Source: Caulobacter radicis
GTDB lineage: Bacteria; Pseudomonadota; Alphaproteobacteria; Caulobacterales; Caulobacteraceae
Direction of reading: 5' to 3'
Assembly: GCF_003094615.1 (NCBI RefSeq)
Contig: NZ_QDKO01000010.1
Coordinates: forward strand, 124,001 to 188,000
DNA: 64,000 bases
This document shows, piece after piece, positions 25,996-33,132 of the stretch. Each line of letters begins with the position of its first letter. Position 1 is the stretch's first letter. The position numbers and the translations under genes were made by a program. The notes under the pieces are model-generated. The model was not told the DNA's origin. It saw only the letters and a list, made by a program, of their open reading frames with translations, and searched no databases.

Positions 25996-27504
25996 TTAAA
26001 GCTGCAGGTGCTCCGGCGGCGCGGGCGGCGGGGCCGTCAGCCGGGCCAGGTCGTGCTTGAGGCGCTTGCGGCGGCCCCAGGGGCGCCAGGCGTCGTCGGG
26101 GGCGATGGCGTCGCCCAGGCTCCAGTCGGCGACGAACTTCTTCAGGCCCTTCAGCGGCATGACGCCCACCGGTTCGAGCCGGCGCGGGCCGGTCCTGCCG
26201 TCCAACGCCTCGATGGCGGGGCCAAGGCCGCCGTGCTCGATGAAGGCCTCCAGCACGATCTCGGTCTCGACCCCCAGGAAGTGGCCGATCAGCCGGCCCA
26301 GGAAGGCGGCGATGGCCAGGCGCTGGTCCTCGTCGTGGGCCTCGAAGCCGATGTCGCACTCGGTGTCGAGGCCGATCGAGCGGTTGTTGAGGTTGGCCGA
26401 GCCCAGGCGCAGCACCCGGTCGTCGGCGACCGCCACCTTGGAATGGACGATGATCGGCGCGCCCTTGGGCGTGCGGGCGCTGAAGGCGTAGAAGCGGCCG
26501 TGGACGTCGACCTCGCGCAGGCGGTTGAGCGCCGCGGTGCGGGCGCTGTCCATGGTGATCTGGTCGAAATAGCTGGGGCTGCGCGCGGGGCCCACCGTCA
26601 CCACCTCGGGGCCGTCGGGTTCGGCCAGGCGCTCGGCCAGGGCTTCGACCACGATCGGCGAGGTCAGGTACTGGTTCTCGATATAGATCAGCCACTGGGC
26701 GGTGCGGATCATCTCCAGGTGCAGCAGCAGGCACTCGTTGATCTCGGTGTCGCGGCGCCAGTGCGGCTGGGTGCGGGCGATGGCCACCGGCAGGCGGCGC
26801 AGCACCGGCGCAAGGTGCTCGGGCCAGGGCGTGACGAGCGGGCGCTCGGGCGGGTCCAGCGTTTCGCCGGTGGCCTTGCGCCAGCGCTCGGCGAAGAGCT
26901 CGGCGAGCGCGCCGGCGACCGGGCCGTCGACCAGGGCGGCGACCTCGTGGCGGGCCGGATAGTGGTGGCCGGTCGGCAGGCGCCGGCGCGGGTCGTTGTC
27001 GAGGTGGGCGGTGGTGTCCCAGCGGTCGACGCCGATGTCGCCGCCGCTGACCAGGGCCGTGACGCCGTCGACCACCACCACCTTCTGGTGATGGCAGGCG
27101 CTGGCGGGCAGGGTGTTGTCCAGCCGGTACTTGACCTTGGAGCCGGCGAAGAAGGCCGCGCCGCGCTGCGGGCCGAACAGCTGCGAGGCGGCGATCGGGA
27201 ACGGCATGTCCCAGGCCAGCACCCGCACGTCCAGCGCCGGGTTCAGCGCCGCCTGCCGGCGTAGCAACAGGCCGATGCGGTCGGCATGGACGGGATCGCG
27301 GCTCTTCTTCACCCGGTCGGGGTCGAGGCGGGTGAGCGGGTCGAACACCCAGGCCAGGATCCAGATCGAGTGCTTGGCCGACAGCAGTATGGCCTTCAGC
27401 GCGTCGAAGGCCTCGTCGTTGTCGATGAACAGCGCCAGGCGTTCGGCGGTCTCGACCCGCCAGCAGGTCGAGCCGGGACAGAAGACGGTTTCGATCTCGG
27501 CCAT
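25996..27504 (-). CDS. Phospholipase D / cardiolipin synthase-like protein
   Basis: A 502-residue protein with two HKD (HxKx4D) catalytic motifs: HHQKVVVVDG near residue 147 and HSKVAVADD near residue 355. GSANLNNRS follows the second, as expected. There is no N-terminal membrane helix or signal peptide, unlike classical cardiolipin synthases, so this is closer to the soluble PLD-type proteins annotated as phospholipase D or bacterial PLDc. The likely activity is phosphodiester transfer or hydrolysis on phospholipids. Single gene flanked by repeats on both sides. Confidence 0.9.
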   Translation of the reverse strand: MAEIETVFCPGSTCWRVETAERLALFIDNDEAFDALKAILLSAKHSIWILAWVFDPLTRLDPDRVKKSRDPVHADRIGLLLRRQAALNPALDVRVLAWDMPFPIAASQLFGPQRGAAFFAGSKVKYRLDNTLPASACHHQKVVVVDGVTALVSGGDIGVDRWDTTAHLDNDPRRRLPTGHHYPARHEVAALVDGPVAGALAELFAERWRKATGETLDPPERPLVTPWPEHLAPVLRRLPVAIARTQPHWRRDTEINECLLLHLEMIRTAQWLIYIENQYLTSPIVVEALAERLAEPDGPEVVTVGPARSPSYFDQITMDSARTAALNRLREVDVHGRFYAFSARTPKGAPIIVHSKVAVADDRVLRLGSANLNNRSIGLDTECDIGFEAHDEDQRLAIAAFLGRLIGHFLGVETEIVLEAFIEHGGLGPAIEALDGRTGPRRLEPVGVMPLKGLKKFVADWSLGDAIAPDDAWRPWGRRKRLKHDLARLTAPPPAPPEHLQL

Positions 27505-27632
27505 GTCGCCCCTACGCCCGTACTGCTGCTGAAACGCGCCAGGCAGTGTAAGGCTCCGCTTGTGGCCGCGGCTTGTCCTGAATCATCTCGCCTGCGAGGG
27601 AGCCGATCGGGTTTTCCAGGTGGTTGCGTGGT

Positions 27633-27720
27633 CCTCGTCCTTCGACGAGCTCAGGATGAGGACCAGTTCACGCTCGGCGGCCGAAAAACCTCATCCTGAG
27701 CCTGTCGAAGGACGAGGTTT
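27633..27720. repeat. Family C palindromic element
   Basis: The arms CCTCGTCCTTCGACGAGCTC and CCTCATCCTGAGCCTGTCGA (continuing AGGACGAGG) form an imperfect inverted pair around about 30 bp. It lies in the 245-bp gap between the PLD gene start and the PII stop codon, where I see no gene. Copies also occur at 30951-31034 and 62432-62555. Confidence 0.85.
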
Positions 27721-27749
27721 TCATCTCAGAACGCGGAAGGCTTCGAGCC

Positions 27750-28094
27750 TCAGCCGGCGATGGCGGCGGCGTCGCGCTCGCCCGTGCGGATGCGCAGGGC
27801 CTGTTCCAGGTCGAGGACGAAGACCTTGCCGTCGCCGATCTTGCCGGTGTTGGCGGTGCGCTGCAGGGCCTCGATCACCGCGTCGGCCACGTCGGTGGGC
27901 ACGGCGATCTCCAGCTTGACCTTGGGCAGCAGCTTCACCTCGTACTCGGCGCCGCGATAGACCTCGGTCTTGCCCTTCTGGCGGCCGTAGCCGCGCACCT
28001 CGGTCACCGTCAGGCCCGAAGCGCCGGCTTCCGTGACCGCCTCGAGCACGGCGTCCAGGCGGCTGGGCTTGATAACGGCGACGATCATCTTCAT
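27750..28094 (-). CDS. glnK: Nitrogen regulatory PII protein (GlnB/GlnK family)
   Basis: 114 residues, full length for PII. The T-loop signature YRGAEY carries the uridylylation tyrosine, preceded by GYGRQKGKTEV, and the C-terminal ATP-binding signature is TGKIGDGKVFV then RIRTGE. EVKLLPKVK after the T-loop is nearer GlnK/GlnZ-type variants than classical GlnB, so the symbol is tentative. PII proteins bind 2-oxoglutarate and ATP/ADP and control ammonium transport, glutamine synthetase and NtrB. Neither amtB nor glnA is adjacent. It lies 27 nt after a methyltransferase gene on the same strand, which suggests co-transcription. Confidence 0.93.
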   Translation of the reverse strand: MKMIVAVIKPSRLDAVLEAVTEAGASGLTVTEVRGYGRQKGKTEVYRGAEYEVKLLPKVKLEIAVPTDVADAVIEALQRTANTGKIGDGKVFVLDLEQALRIRTGERDAAAIAG

Positions 28095-28121
28095 GGCGCG
28101 AATTCCCCTCTACGCGGCCGG

Positions 28122-28937
28122 TTACGGCTTGGTCGGCGACTCAAGGCTAGGCCCTGGCGCCACAGCTTCCAATAGTATTCCGGTCCTTACGGTTCCCGGC
28201 GCCTTTCGAACAGGCGCCACGCCGGCGGGCGCGGGCGGCATGACCGGCGCGAACACCCGGGCGCGGGCCCGGCTGCCGCGCGGCTTGACCGCGAAGGTCT
28301 GCTTGACGGCCTCCATCAGGATCAGGCCGGCGAAACGCGGCCACAGGCGCGCGCCGACCTGCTCGAAGCCCTCGGCCCAGCCGACGGTGAAGCCGGCGGG
28401 CGGCGCATAGAGCGCGCGGGTCCAGCCGGCGGGCTCCAGGTCGGCCTCGCGCAGCAGGCTTTCCAGCTGGCTGCGGCTGAACGGCCGGCCGTGGCCGAAC
28501 GGCGTGCCCTCGGCGCGGGCCCAGACGCCGTCGCGCGAGGCCACCGCGACGATCAGCCGGCCCGACGGCGCCATCACCCGCCACAGCTCGCGCAGCACGG
28601 CGGACGGGTCGTCGGCCTCCTCCAGCGCGTGGACGGCCAGGATCCGGTCGAACATGGCGTTGGGAAAGGGCAGGGCGGTCTCCTCGACCAGGGCGGCCTG
28701 GTTGCGCTCGCCCACCGGCCAGACTTCCACGCCCTGCGTCGCGGGCATGGCGGCCACCACCCGGCGGGCCTTGGCGCGGCATTCGTCGAGGAAGGGCGTG
28801 GCGTAGCCCAGGCCCAGCACGTCCAGGCCATTGGCGTCGCCCCAGGCCTCGGCCACCTTGCGGCCGAGCATCTCCCGCGCCACCCGGCCCAGCGGGGCGG
28901 CATAGAAGGCTCTGAGGTCGAGCACGTCGCGGCGCAT
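28122..28937 (-). CDS. Class I SAM-dependent methyltransferase
   Basis: A 271-residue protein. N-terminal LRAFYAAPLGRVAREMLGRK precedes motif I (VLGLGYATPFLDECR), which is an unusual version lacking the usual GxGxG. The acidic loop is replaced by EVWPVGERNQAALV, and FDRILAVHALEEADDP with LRELWRVMAPSGRLIVAVAS are the later methyltransferase strands. This pattern (Methyltransf_11 type, ubiE-like) is common in Alphaproteobacteria next to gloB, where the substrate is unknown. Divergent from gloB with about 90 bp between starts. Confidence 0.85.
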   Translation of the reverse strand: MRRDVLDLRAFYAAPLGRVAREMLGRKVAEAWGDANGLDVLGLGYATPFLDECRAKARRVVAAMPATQGVEVWPVGERNQAALVEETALPFPNAMFDRILAVHALEEADDPSAVLRELWRVMAPSGRLIVAVASRDGVWARAEGTPFGHGRPFSRSQLESLLREADLEPAGWTRALYAPPAGFTVGWAEGFEQVGARLWPRFAGLILMEAVKQTFAVKPRGSRARARVFAPVMPPAPAGVAPVRKAPGTVRTGILLEAVAPGPSLESPTKP

Positions 28938-29028
28938 TGTCTCTCCGTGGCGTCGAGGCCATCTATGTAGGCGGGCGAATCCTCCGCGTCACGCCCGCCG
29001 ACCCCCGTCCGTGACCGAGGCCGATCGC

Positions 29029-29775
29029 ATGCCGCTGCAAATCCACCAGTTTCCCTGCCTCTCCGACAATTACGGCTTTCTCGTGCGCGACGTCGCGACG
29101 GGGAAGACCGCCTGCATCGACACGCCGGAGGCCGACGCCATCCTGATGCAGCTGGAAAAGCTGGGCTGGGACCTGGACTTCATCCTCAACACCCACTGGC
29201 ACCCCGACCACGCCGGCGGCAACGAGGCGGTCAAGGCCGCCACCGGCGCGACCATCGTCGGCCCGCAGGAGGTGACCCGCATCGCGCCCCTCGACCGCTT
29301 GGTGGCCGGCGGCGACGTGGTGGAACTGGGCGAGACGAAGTTCACCGTCATCGACAGCGGCGGTCACACGCTGGGCCATGTGGCCTATCACGATGCGGAA
29401 GGCGGCGTGGCCTTCGTCGGCGACACCCTGTTCGCCCTGGGCTGCGGCCGGATGTTCGAGGGCGATCCCGAGCAGATGTGGGCCTCGCTGTCGCGACTGG
29501 CCGATCTGCCCGACGACACCACCGTCTACTGCGCCCACGAATACACCGCCTCGAACGCCCGCTTCGCCCTGTCGGTCGACAGCGATCCGGCCCTGAAGGC
29601 CCGCACGGATCAGGTGTTCGCCGCCCGCGAGCGCGGCGAGGCCACCGTGCCCACCACCATCGGCCTGGAGAAGGCCACCAATCCGTTCCTGCGCGCCCCG
29701 GCGCTGCGCCCGGGCCTCGCGCCCGCCCAGGCCTTCGCCGAGATCCGCGCGGCCAAGGACAGTTTCAAGGGATGA
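29029..29775 (+). CDS. gloB: Hydroxyacylglutathione hydrolase (glyoxalase II)
   Basis: A protein of 248 residues from ATG 29029, preceded by GAGG; the upstream GTG at 29011 is less likely because family members begin at this MPLQIHQFPCLSDNYGFLV. The metallo-beta-lactamase metal site is THWHPDHAGG, followed by DSGGHTLGHVAYH, FVGDTLFALGCGRMFEG and YCAHEYTASNARFA. The C-terminal half has the glyoxalase II glutathione-binding helices. It converts S-lactoylglutathione to lactate and glutathione in methylglyoxal detoxification. Confidence 0.96.
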   Translation: MPLQIHQFPCLSDNYGFLVRDVATGKTACIDTPEADAILMQLEKLGWDLDFILNTHWHPDHAGGNEAVKAATGATIVGPQEVTRIAPLDRLVAGGDVVELGETKFTVIDSGGHTLGHVAYHDAEGGVAFVGDTLFALGCGRMFEGDPEQMWASLSRLADLPDDTTVYCAHEYTASNARFALSVDSDPALKARTDQVFAARERGEATVPTTIGLEKATNPFLRAPALRPGLAPAQAFAEIRAAKDSFKG

Positions 29776-30233
29776 GTACGATGAGCGTTGCGGGGATTTC
29801 GGGCGATCTGGGCGCGAAGGAGATCGTGCGCCTGCTGGGCATGCAGCCCCACCCCGAGGGCGGCTGGTACGTGCGCATGTTCGAGGATGCGCCCGGCGCC
29901 GAGGGCCGACCGGCCTCGACGGCGATCTACTACCTCTTGGAAGCCGAGCAGATGTCGGCCTGGCACCGCATCGACGCGGTCGAGGTCTGGCACTGGTACG
30001 CCGGCGCCCCGATCCGCCTGACCCTGTCGCCGCCCGACGGCGTCGGCGCCACGCCCCACACCCTGGGCCCCGACCTGCGCGCCGGCTGCCGCCCGCAGGT
30101 GGTGGTGCCGGTCGGCTGGTGGCAGACGGCGGTGTCGCTGGGGGCGTGGACCCTGGTCGGCTGCACCGTCGCGCCGGGCTTCAGGTTCGAAGGCTTCGAG
30201 CTGGCGCCGGCGGATTGGCGGCCGAAGGTGTAG
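29772..30233 (+). CDS. Cupin domain (DUF985-type) protein
   Basis: A 153-residue single-domain cupin. The start ATG overlaps the gloB stop (ATGA at 29772-29775). Landmarks are IVRLLGMQPHPEGGWYVRMF, STAIYYLLEAEQMSAWHRID, VEVWHWYAGAPIRLTLSP and VVVPVGWWQTAVSLGAWTL with VGCTVAPGFRFEGFEL, matching the DUF985/cupin_5 family. The histidines in SAWHR and EVWHWY probably bind a metal. Enzymatic role unknown. Confidence 0.9.
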   Translation: MSTMSVAGISGDLGAKEIVRLLGMQPHPEGGWYVRMFEDAPGAEGRPASTAIYYLLEAEQMSAWHRIDAVEVWHWYAGAPIRLTLSPPDGVGATPHTLGPDLRAGCRPQVVVPVGWWQTAVSLGAWTLVGCTVAPGFRFEGFELAPADWRPKV

Positions 30234-30261
30234 GGGGGGCCTCAGGTGGCTCCGCGCCACT

Positions 30262-30389
30262 AGATCCTCCCCCTGTGGGGGAGGTGGCCCGGAGGGCCGG
30301 AGGGGGGACGTTTTCAGTTGCCGCTGAAGCTGACCGGCTTCCCCCTCAGTCGGCTCCGCCGACAGCTCCCCCTTCAGGGGGAGCATCTT
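30262..30389. repeat. Family A palindromic element between the cupin and GNAT genes
   Basis: The left end is AGATCCTCCCCCTGTGGGGG and the right end CCCTTCAGGGGGAGCATCTT, with internal GGCCCGGAGGGCC and GTCGGCTCCGCCGAC hairpins. It fills the space between two convergent 3' ends, and its last bases form part of the GNAT stop codon region. Confidence 0.9.
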
Positions 30390-30928
30390 TACCGCCCCTT
30401 CCACTCCGTCTTGGTCTGCCCCCACACCTCGTTCGGCAGGTCCTGATACGGCGCGGGCAGGGGGTGCGGGCCCCGGTTCCTCGACCCCAGCCGCGCCGCC
30501 ACCTGCTGCGAGGCCGTGTTCTGCGGGTGGATGCAGTGGATCACCTCGTCCCAGCCCAGGTGGTCGAAGGCCCAGTCGATGGCGGCCTGGGCGGCCTCGA
30601 CCGCGTAGCCCTTGCCCCAGGCGCTGCGCAGCAGGCCCCAGCCGACCTCCGTGCCGGGCCAGCCTTCCGGCCGCCAGGGGCCGATGCGCCCGACCCACAG
30701 GCCGGTGTCCCTGGCGATCAGCGAGAACATGCCGAAGCCGTTGATCGCCCAAGAGCCGGCCATGCTGGCCATGCCGCGCCAGGCGGCCTCGCGGGTCTGG
30801 TAGCCGCCGATATACTGGGCGGCCTCGGCGTCGCCCATCAGCTGCGCCCAGCCGTCGAGATCCTGCGCGCCGGTGGGGCGCAGGATCAGGCGGGCGGTCT
30901 CCAGCGTCGGACCGGGGGCGATGGCCAT
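30389..30928 (-). CDS. GNAT family N-acetyltransferase (RimJ/RimL type)
   Basis: A 179-residue protein. It starts TLETARLILRPTGAQDLDGW, typical of the RimJ/RimL branch, followed by LWVGRIGPWRPEGWPGTEVG, GWGLLRSAWGKGYAVEAAQA (the acetyl-CoA pyrophosphate loop R/Q-x-x-G-x-G/A), IDWAFDHLGWDEVIHCIHPQ and NTASQQVAARLGSRNRG. It acetylates an amine, perhaps a ribosomal protein N-terminus or small molecule. Its stop codon abuts a family A element, and family C lies upstream of its start. Confidence 0.92.
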   Translation of the reverse strand: MAIAPGPTLETARLILRPTGAQDLDGWAQLMGDAEAAQYIGGYQTREAAWRGMASMAGSWAINGFGMFSLIARDTGLWVGRIGPWRPEGWPGTEVGWGLLRSAWGKGYAVEAAQAAIDWAFDHLGWDEVIHCIHPQNTASQQVAARLGSRNRGPHPLPAPYQDLPNEVWGQTKTEWKGR

Positions 30929-30950
30929 TGTCGTTTCCTCCCGTTGTGCG

Positions 30951-31034
30951 AAACCCTCGTCCTTCGACAGGCTCAGGAAGAGGTTTTCGAATGTCGTTCA
31001 GTAGCCCTCATCCTGAGCCCGTCGAAGGATAAGG
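30951..31034. repeat. Family C palindromic element
   Basis: Inverted arms CCTCGTCCTTCGACAGGCTC and CCTCATCCTGAGCCCGTCGA (then AGGATAAGG). It lies between the GNAT start and the mtgA stop, both on the minus strand, and could end the mtgA transcript. Confidence 0.85.
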
Positions 31035-31043
31035 GGCGGTTCC

Positions 31044-31721
31044 TCAGATCACGCAGGCGGCCAGCCCGTCGCGGCGCACCGTGCCCGAGGCCGCGCCGAT
31101 CTTGCGCGAGCGCTTCTGGACGTAGCGGCCGGGCTTGACCGCCTTCCACTTCAGGGGGCTGGGCAGGATCGCCGCCAGCCGCGCGGACTGGGCCGGGGTC
31201 AGCTTGGCGGCGCTGACGCCGAAATAGCGCTGGGCGGCGGCCTCGGCGCCGTAGATGCCGGGGCCGAACTCGATGGAGTTCAGATAGACCTCCATGATCC
31301 GCTGCTTGCCCCAGCCGATCTCGATCAGCACCGTGAACCAGGCCTCCAGCCCCTTGCGCAGGTACGAGCGGTCCGGCCACAGGAAGACGTTCTTGGCGGT
31401 CTGCTGGCTGATGGTCGAGCCGCCGCGCACCTTCTTGCCCTTCTCGTTGTTCTCGTAGGCCTTCTGCAGGGCCTCGACGTCGAAGCCGTGGTGCTCGCAG
31501 AAGCGGGCGTCCTCGGCGGCGATCAAGGCGCGCGGCAGGCTGGGCGAGACCTTGCTCAGCGGCCGCCAGCGGTGGTCCCAGCCCTTGCCCTCGACGGCGC
31601 GGATGACCATCAGCGGCGTCGCCGGCACCGGCACGAAGCGATAGACCAGCACCGCCAGGATCGGTCCGGCCACCAGCACGATGAACAGCGCCAGGAAGAT
31701 GTTGCGCAGCAGAACTTTCAA
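31044..31721 (-). CDS. mtgA: Monofunctional biosynthetic peptidoglycan transglycosylase
   Basis: A 225-residue protein with one N-terminal anchor ([20 protein letters not shown]) and a GT51 domain. Motif 1 is [16 protein letters not shown] (catalytic Glu), motif 2 [20 protein letters not shown], motif 3 [20 protein letters not shown], then [20 protein letters not shown]. It polymerises lipid II into glycan strands at the inner membrane without a transpeptidase domain. Divergent from the nitroreductase gene. Confidence 0.96.
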   Translation of the reverse strand: MKVLLRNIFLALFIVLVAGPILAVLVYRFVPVPATPLMVIRAVEGKGWDHRWRPLSKVSPSLPRALIAAEDARFCEHHGFDVEALQKAYENNEKGKKVRGGSTISQQTAKNVFLWPDRSYLRKGLEAWFTVLIEIGWGKQRIMEVYLNSIEFGPGIYGAEAAAQRYFGVSAAKLTPAQSARLAAILPSPLKWKAVKPGRYVQKRSRKIGAASGTVRRDGLAACVI

Positions 31722-31740
31722 AACTTGGGCGCCCCTTGCC

Positions 31741-31765
31741 TTGACCTAGCGGCGCGATGCTAGCC
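31741..31765 (+). promoter_or_regulatory. Candidate housekeeping-sigma promoter of the nitroreductase gene
   Basis: TTGACCT (31741-31747) and GCTAGCC (31759-31765), 11 bp apart, closely resemble the Caulobacter sigma-73 consensus (TTGACGNS, 10-14 bp, GCTANAWC). The inferred start is near 31772, with the ATG at 31817. Pattern match only. Confidence 0.45.
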
Positions 31766-31816
31766 AACGATCGACGCCCTGTCTCGCGATAGGGTGCGTT
31801 GGTTAGGGAGCGCTTT

Positions 31817-32491
31817 ATGCCGGATGCGATGAGTGTTTCGAAAGCTGTGGCCGAACGGTTCTCGGCGCGGGCGTTCAAGACCGACCCGGTGCCCGGCGAA
31901 ACGGTGCGGGCCATCCTCGAGGCCGCCGCCCGCGCGCCCTCGGGCGGAAACCTCCAGCCGTGGAAGGTGCACGCCGTCGCCGGCGACGTGCTCGCCGACT
32001 TCAAGGCCAGGGTCGCCGCCCGGCTGGGCTCGCCCGACGAGGCCCAGTACGCGGTCTATCCGGCCAACCTCTGGGAGCCGTTCCGCAGCCGCCGCTTCCA
32101 GGTGGGCGAGGACCTCTACGGGGCGCTGGAAATCCCGCGCGAGGACAAGATCGGCCGCCTGCGGCAGTTCGCCCGCAACGCCGAGTTCTTCGGGGCGCCG
32201 GTGGGCCTGTTCTTCTCCATCGACCGCAACCTGGGCCCGCCGCAGTGGTCGGATCTGGGCATGTACATGCAGACGGTGATGCTGCTGGCCACCGAACGAG
32301 GCCTGGCCACCTGCGCCCAGGAGTTCTGGTCGGCCTATGGCAAGCTGTCGGCCGAGTTCCTGGGCCTGCCGGACGATCACATGGTGTTTTCCGGCATGGC
32401 GCTGGGCGTCGCCGACGAGGCCGCGCCGGTGAACGCCTGGCGATCAAGGCGGGACGATTTCGAGGCCTGGGGCGAGCTCAGGGGGTTCTGA
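31817..32491 (+). CDS. Nitroreductase family protein
   Basis: A protein of 224 residues from ATG 31817 with AGGGAGC about 8 nt upstream. The FMN-binding landmarks are the N-terminal ERFSARAFKTDPVPGETVRA, RAPSGGNLQPWKVHAVAG, AVYPANLWEPFRSRRF, SDLGMYMQTVMLLATERGLA and GMALGVADEAAPVN near the C-terminus. This is the group of NfnB/PnbA-like flavoenzymes that reduce nitroaromatics or quinones with NAD(P)H. The physiological substrate is unknown. Confidence 0.94.
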   Translation: MPDAMSVSKAVAERFSARAFKTDPVPGETVRAILEAAARAPSGGNLQPWKVHAVAGDVLADFKARVAARLGSPDEAQYAVYPANLWEPFRSRRFQVGEDLYGALEIPREDKIGRLRQFARNAEFFGAPVGLFFSIDRNLGPPQWSDLGMYMQTVMLLATERGLATCAQEFWSAYGKLSAEFLGLPDDHMVFSGMALGVADEAAPVNAWRSRRDDFEAWGELRGF

Positions 32492-32493
32492 CC

Positions 32494-32614
32494 AGATGCT
32501 CCCCCTGAAGGGGGAGATGTCGCGGAGCGACTGAGGGGGAAGTGAATGCGGCGCTTCGGCAGCCGCTTCCCCCTCCGGCCCTTCGGGCCACCTCCCCCTT
32601 CAGGGGGAGGATCT
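32494..32614. repeat. Family A palindromic element after the nitroreductase gene
   Basis: Ends AGATGCTCCCCCTGAAGGGG and CTTCAGGGGGAGGATCT. Starts 2 nt after the nitroreductase stop and lies between convergent genes, next to the trxA terminator. Confidence 0.9.
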
Positions 32615-32623
32615 CAAAGAAAA

Positions 32624-32649
32624 AGCCCCGGCCGTTTCCGACCGGGGCT
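32624..32649 (-). terminator. Intrinsic terminator after trxA
   Basis: On the minus strand, AGCCCCGG...CCGGGGCT forms an 8-bp stem, extendable by the inner CGG pairs, followed by TTTTTCTTTG. It lies 27 nt past the trxA stop and would end the tsaE-to-trxA gene run. Confidence 0.85.
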
Positions 32650-32675
32650 CTTCGTCGCATCGGGGCAGCGACCGC

Positions 32676-33011
32676 TCAGGCGGTCTGCTTGACGCCGGCT
32701 TCGGCCAGCCACTCGACGATCTTGCTCTTGGGCATGGCGCCGACCTTCATCGAGGTCATCTGGCCGCCGCGGAACAGCATCATGGTCGGGATGCCGCGCA
32801 CGCCGTAGCGGGCGGGGGTCATCTGGTTTTCGTCGATGTCGATCTTGGCGACAACGACCTGGTCGGCGAGCTCTTCGGAGATCTGCTCCAGGGCCGGGGC
32901 GATCTGCTTGCACGGGCCGCACCACGTGGCCCAGAAGTCGACGAGCACGGGGCCCTCGGCTTGCAGGACGTCTTGTTCGAAGGTGGCGTCGGTCACCGCA
33001 ACGGTGCTCAT
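32676..33011 (-). CDS. trxA: Thioredoxin
   Basis: A 111-residue protein from ATG 33011 with the active site FWATWCGPCKQIAPALEQI, the cis-proline region RGIPTMMLFRGGQ and full thioredoxin length. It reduces cytoplasmic disulfides (ribonucleotide reductase, methionine sulfoxide reductase and others). It is the last gene in the tsaE-amgK-murU-addB-addA series, 121 nt after the addA stop, a gap long enough for its own promoter. Confidence 0.97.
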   Translation of the reverse strand: MSTVAVTDATFEQDVLQAEGPVLVDFWATWCGPCKQIAPALEQISEELADQVVVAKIDIDENQMTPARYGVRGIPTMMLFRGGQMTSMKVGAMPKSKIVEWLAEAGVKQTA

Positions 33012-33132
33012 GGTATGGCTCCTGGCTGGCGCGGCGGGTCGGGGGCGATCGCGGCGCGAAATTGATAACAGTGGCGGTTGCGACCGCCTCTTGGCTGAAG
33101 ATGTAGGCGCGGGGCGCGCGTCCGGCAATAAC

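Noticed and set aside
30389..30389. GNAT gene extended into the family A element
   Set aside because: The frame ends with TAA at the element edge; the protein is full length without it.
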